Assembly (NCBI GenBank): GCA_000444245.1
Contig: ATSW01010661.1
Coordinates: 1 to 21,340 of the forward strand
Direction of reading: 5' to 3'
Length of the DNA: 21,340 bases
From: Botryllus schlosseri
Lineage: Eukaryota > Chordata > Ascidiacea > Stolidobranchia > Styelidae
In this document: positions 19,395-21,340 of the stretch, in pieces
Layout: each line of letters opens with the position of its first letter
How positions within the stretch are numbered: position 1 is the first letter of the stretch
Notes under the pieces: generated by a model
Told to the model about the DNA's origin: nothing
The model's database searches: none
The model's input: the letters and a program-made list of their open reading frames with translations, nothing else
Position numbers and translations under genes: made by a program

Positions 19395-20425
19395 TTATCC
19401 CCAGCATGGCTTCTGCCTGTTGCATTCTCGGGTTTCTTCACCACTACCGTCGCAATGACCGGCTTCAGACAGACATTTTCTGGTCCTCGTCTGGATGCCA
19501 CCTGGATAACAACTATTCGGGCATGGTGTGTAACTACTCCAAGTGGCCCACGCACAGCATTTCATAATGAAGCATGGCTTGACGTCGACAAGTTTTTTCG
19601 TGCACTTGCTCCTGTCTCCGCTAATGCATGTTCTGAATCTTTTTTTTAACCCTCCCTGTCCGCATGTCTTTGAGCATTCAGAGTACGAGCTCCATTCGGT
19701 GTAGTAATGCGAAGGTCCGGAGTGCATTTTCAAAATTTCTACTTTCGACATGTAACACAAGTTGATGTCGCAGCACCCGTCGAATTTACCATTGAGCTTC
19801 GGGAAACGTGGCACGAAGAAAGGTTTGTAGGGACATATCTTGTTAGACTTTCCTGAGGTAAAGTTAGGAGGTTTGCATGGTCGGCCGCCATATACTCTGT
19901 ATGAATCCCCACAGCCGCTTGAATCAGCACGTGAAGGTGGATCACCGAAAGGGAAAGGCCCACCGAAAATATCACCAGCGAATGGATCTAAGGGCTGGGA
20001 TGTCGCAGAGAGTGTGGTTGGTTTAGGATGTGTGGAATCGTAGTCGAATCCGTAATTCGTGAGGATGGCTTCAATGTTGTACGCTCCAACGAGACCTTGT
20101 TCAACGTCGCTCCAGAATTTCCAGTGATTCTCGCTCGTCAAGTACTCTCCAAGGGAGTAGAGATGGTTGTAATACAAGTCACTGACTGAGGAGTCGACGT
20201 CACATCCGGAACTGAGGCATCGGTGGTAACTTTTTAAAATGTTCAAATCTGAGGTTGTGTCAAACACTTGACATCTTAGTCTTCCGTAGACGCTTTGATT
20301 CTTCTGGGGCGTGACCTCTCTTTGCTCAGAGTTGAGACGTACTTGTTTCATATCGACCGGGTAGAAACATGCTCTTCCTGGCCTCCAGCATCCATCGATG
20401 AGAGCGCATTCGTAACTGTTGATCG
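19395..20425 (-). CDS. Gene B: secreted-type trefoil-like / two-TSP1 protein, last exon, intact
   Basis: This is a paralogue of the TSP1 gene at 7464-8545 with the same layout. The exon opens after the 3' splice site TTTTCTACTTCAG (AG at 20427-20426), runs I-N-S-Y-E-C-A-L-I-D-GCW and is open for about 342 codons to TAA at 19397-19395. Counting from the internal Met at 20351, RC/RCLSSGC lie at 27-50, an uncharacterised segment rich in Y, L and W at 51-105, a Pro/Gly linker at 106-146, and a GRPC, KICP, GCCDINLCY cluster at 147-200. TSP1-1 is at 217-265 (W220, C226, C230, C242, C250, C260, C265). TSP1-2 is at 267-316 (W268 and W271 form WxxW; C277, C281, C293, C300, C310, C316). CSKTCGQG and CPNSCYPG fit the CxxS/TCxxG O-fucosylation site. 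The Met at 20351 is inside the exon and should not be taken as the start; the reading continues upstream to the splice site. Signal-peptide exon(s) lie in the intron side or beyond the window. Extracellular adhesion or matrix binding is the usual TSP1 role; the exact job is unknown. Confidence 0.8.
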
Positions 20426-21027
20426 CTGAAGTAGAAAACCATGGGATTGGGATATTCTACACAATATTTGTTTGGCTACCGTCCTGTGCGGATGGTTTTA
20501 TTATGCTTAAGTTCCCAGACGTGGTCACTGGTCAGTAATGAAGTGTATTAAGAAGTCTAAACGGTTGTGCGACAAGTCGGCAGAAACAGAATCAAAAATA
20601 TAAAATATTGGCCTGGCGGAAATTACCAGTTGGAAGTAGTTTAGGTGCATTTTCAGTGAAGTAATAATAAAAAAACGTGAAATAGCTGTAAGTCTCATGG
20701 TAATTGACTATACAAATTTTACGAAATGCAGCGTTTGGCGGTAGTCACCAGTACACAACTACTAATAAATGAAAAAACCAAAGTTGTTACTAGGGTTTCA
20801 TTTAAAACAAACGATGTTAAAACAAACGCCTTGTTTAAAACAAGTTTCAGTCAGTGTTTTCAACAAATGCGTTTAAGAAAATTTTCAACCGTTGTATAAT
20901 TATGCCACAATTGTGTAAATATTTTCGAAAAAGATGTAGTATGAGCTTACGGACGATTTGCACCCAATATAGTCTAGGTATACGATATGAAGTAGCTGGA
21001 ACCCTCGAAATCGTCGTTTGTTTAACA
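19395..21027 (-). repeat. Segmental duplication, copy B (gene B plus upstream flank)
   Basis: This is the counterpart of 7464-9668. The distal block 20951-21019 (TTTGCACCCAATATAGTC, ATACGATATG, CCTCGAAATCGTCG) matches 9591-9660. The match stops exactly where a hAT-type end begins at 21028. Confidence 0.65.
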
Positions 21028-21340
21028 CAGTGGTTCCCAAACTTTTTCGACTCATCGCCTCCTTTTCAAGCTCAACGCCGATCATCACCCCCCAGATTTT
21101 GTGAACCGAAAAATCTGTATACAAACTGTAATCACCGGCGGGTTGACTAAAAAAAGGTCAACTTTGCCGTTCGATGCACTTTTGCAACTGAATTTTCGTG
21201 GGATGACTAAAAAAACAAAAGGTCGTTTCTCCGACTTTACTCCAATATAGCCGTTTTAACGCGTCATCGCCCCCCTATCGCCCCCTTCGCTCTTTTCGCC
21301 CCCCATCGCCCCCTTTGTCCATTTTCGCCCCCTATCGCCC
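21028..21340 (+). mobile_element. hAT-type element entering the window end, with a CATCGCCCCC array
   Basis: The left end CAGTGGTTCCCAAACTTTTT is a hAT terminus. The 8 bp before it, GTTTAACA (21020-21027), match the uninterrupted GTTCAACA at 9661-9668 in the sister duplication, so it inserted after the duplication. Inside are GACTAAAAAAAGGTCAAC and, from 21260 to the edge, repeats of ATCGCCCCC or TTCGCCCCC. The element runs past the window. Confidence 0.65.

Noticed and set aside
20351-20353. Met at 20351 as the start of gene B
   Set aside because: The frame continues upstream through a conserved Cys cluster to a splice site, and gene A has Ile at this position.

Overview
The window looks like nuclear DNA of a marine invertebrate deuterostome. 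A tunicate (ascidian) is my best guess, from the AT-rich sequence, short spliceosomal introns of about 60-90 bp, mosaic secreted Cys-rich proteins with thrombospondin type 1 (TSP1) and trefoil-like modules, and many short hAT-type transposon remnants. The species is inference; no marker gene is present. I see no bacterial operon, rRNA gene, CRISPR array, retroviral or LTR coding region, or Polinton coding region.

The genes are all on the minus strand. Gene B (last exon 19395-20425) and gene A (last exon 7464-8545) are tandem paralogues about 11.9 kb apart. Their shared exon encodes trefoil-like cysteine clusters, an uncharacterised probably helical segment, a Pro/Gly/Ser-rich linker, a second GCC...CY cluster and two C-terminal TSP1 repeats. 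Between them lies gene C (11071-14181), which I reconstruct as a complete six-exon secreted protein of about 341 aa. It has a CCAAT/TATA promoter, a clear signal peptide and trefoil-like Cys patterns, but no TSP1. Gene A carries an in-frame TAA where gene B has a Gln codon, so it is either a recent pseudogene, a null allele or a sequence error. A weak Cys-rich exon candidate (1882-2100, minus) may be a further relative, and a TSP1-like half-domain (5560-5702) sits on the plus strand.

The rest is mostly mobile-element debris. Two short non-autonomous hAT elements have terminal inverted repeats and perfect 8-bp target duplications (4992-5419 and 9829-10244). A probable third TIR element fills intron 4 of gene C (11692-12464). 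A decayed hAT end with a BED-type zinc finger lies at 3798-4408. Single hAT-like termini occur at 1155, 6235, 13649, 15909, 18743 and 21028. There is a tRNA-derived SINE (about 18031-18375), two sets of roughly 145-160 bp tandem repeats (8951-9256 and 16216-16660), and blocks of degenerate short-motif repeats (TAATTG, GACTCGAGTC, GGATTT).

The A/B duplication reaches about 1.1 kb upstream of the gene A exon. At its far edge a hAT end has inserted in copy B (21028), and copy A keeps the apparent empty site (9661-9668). The most distinctive content is the three-gene cluster of rapidly diverging secreted Cys-rich proteins. Its function cannot be read from sequence alone.
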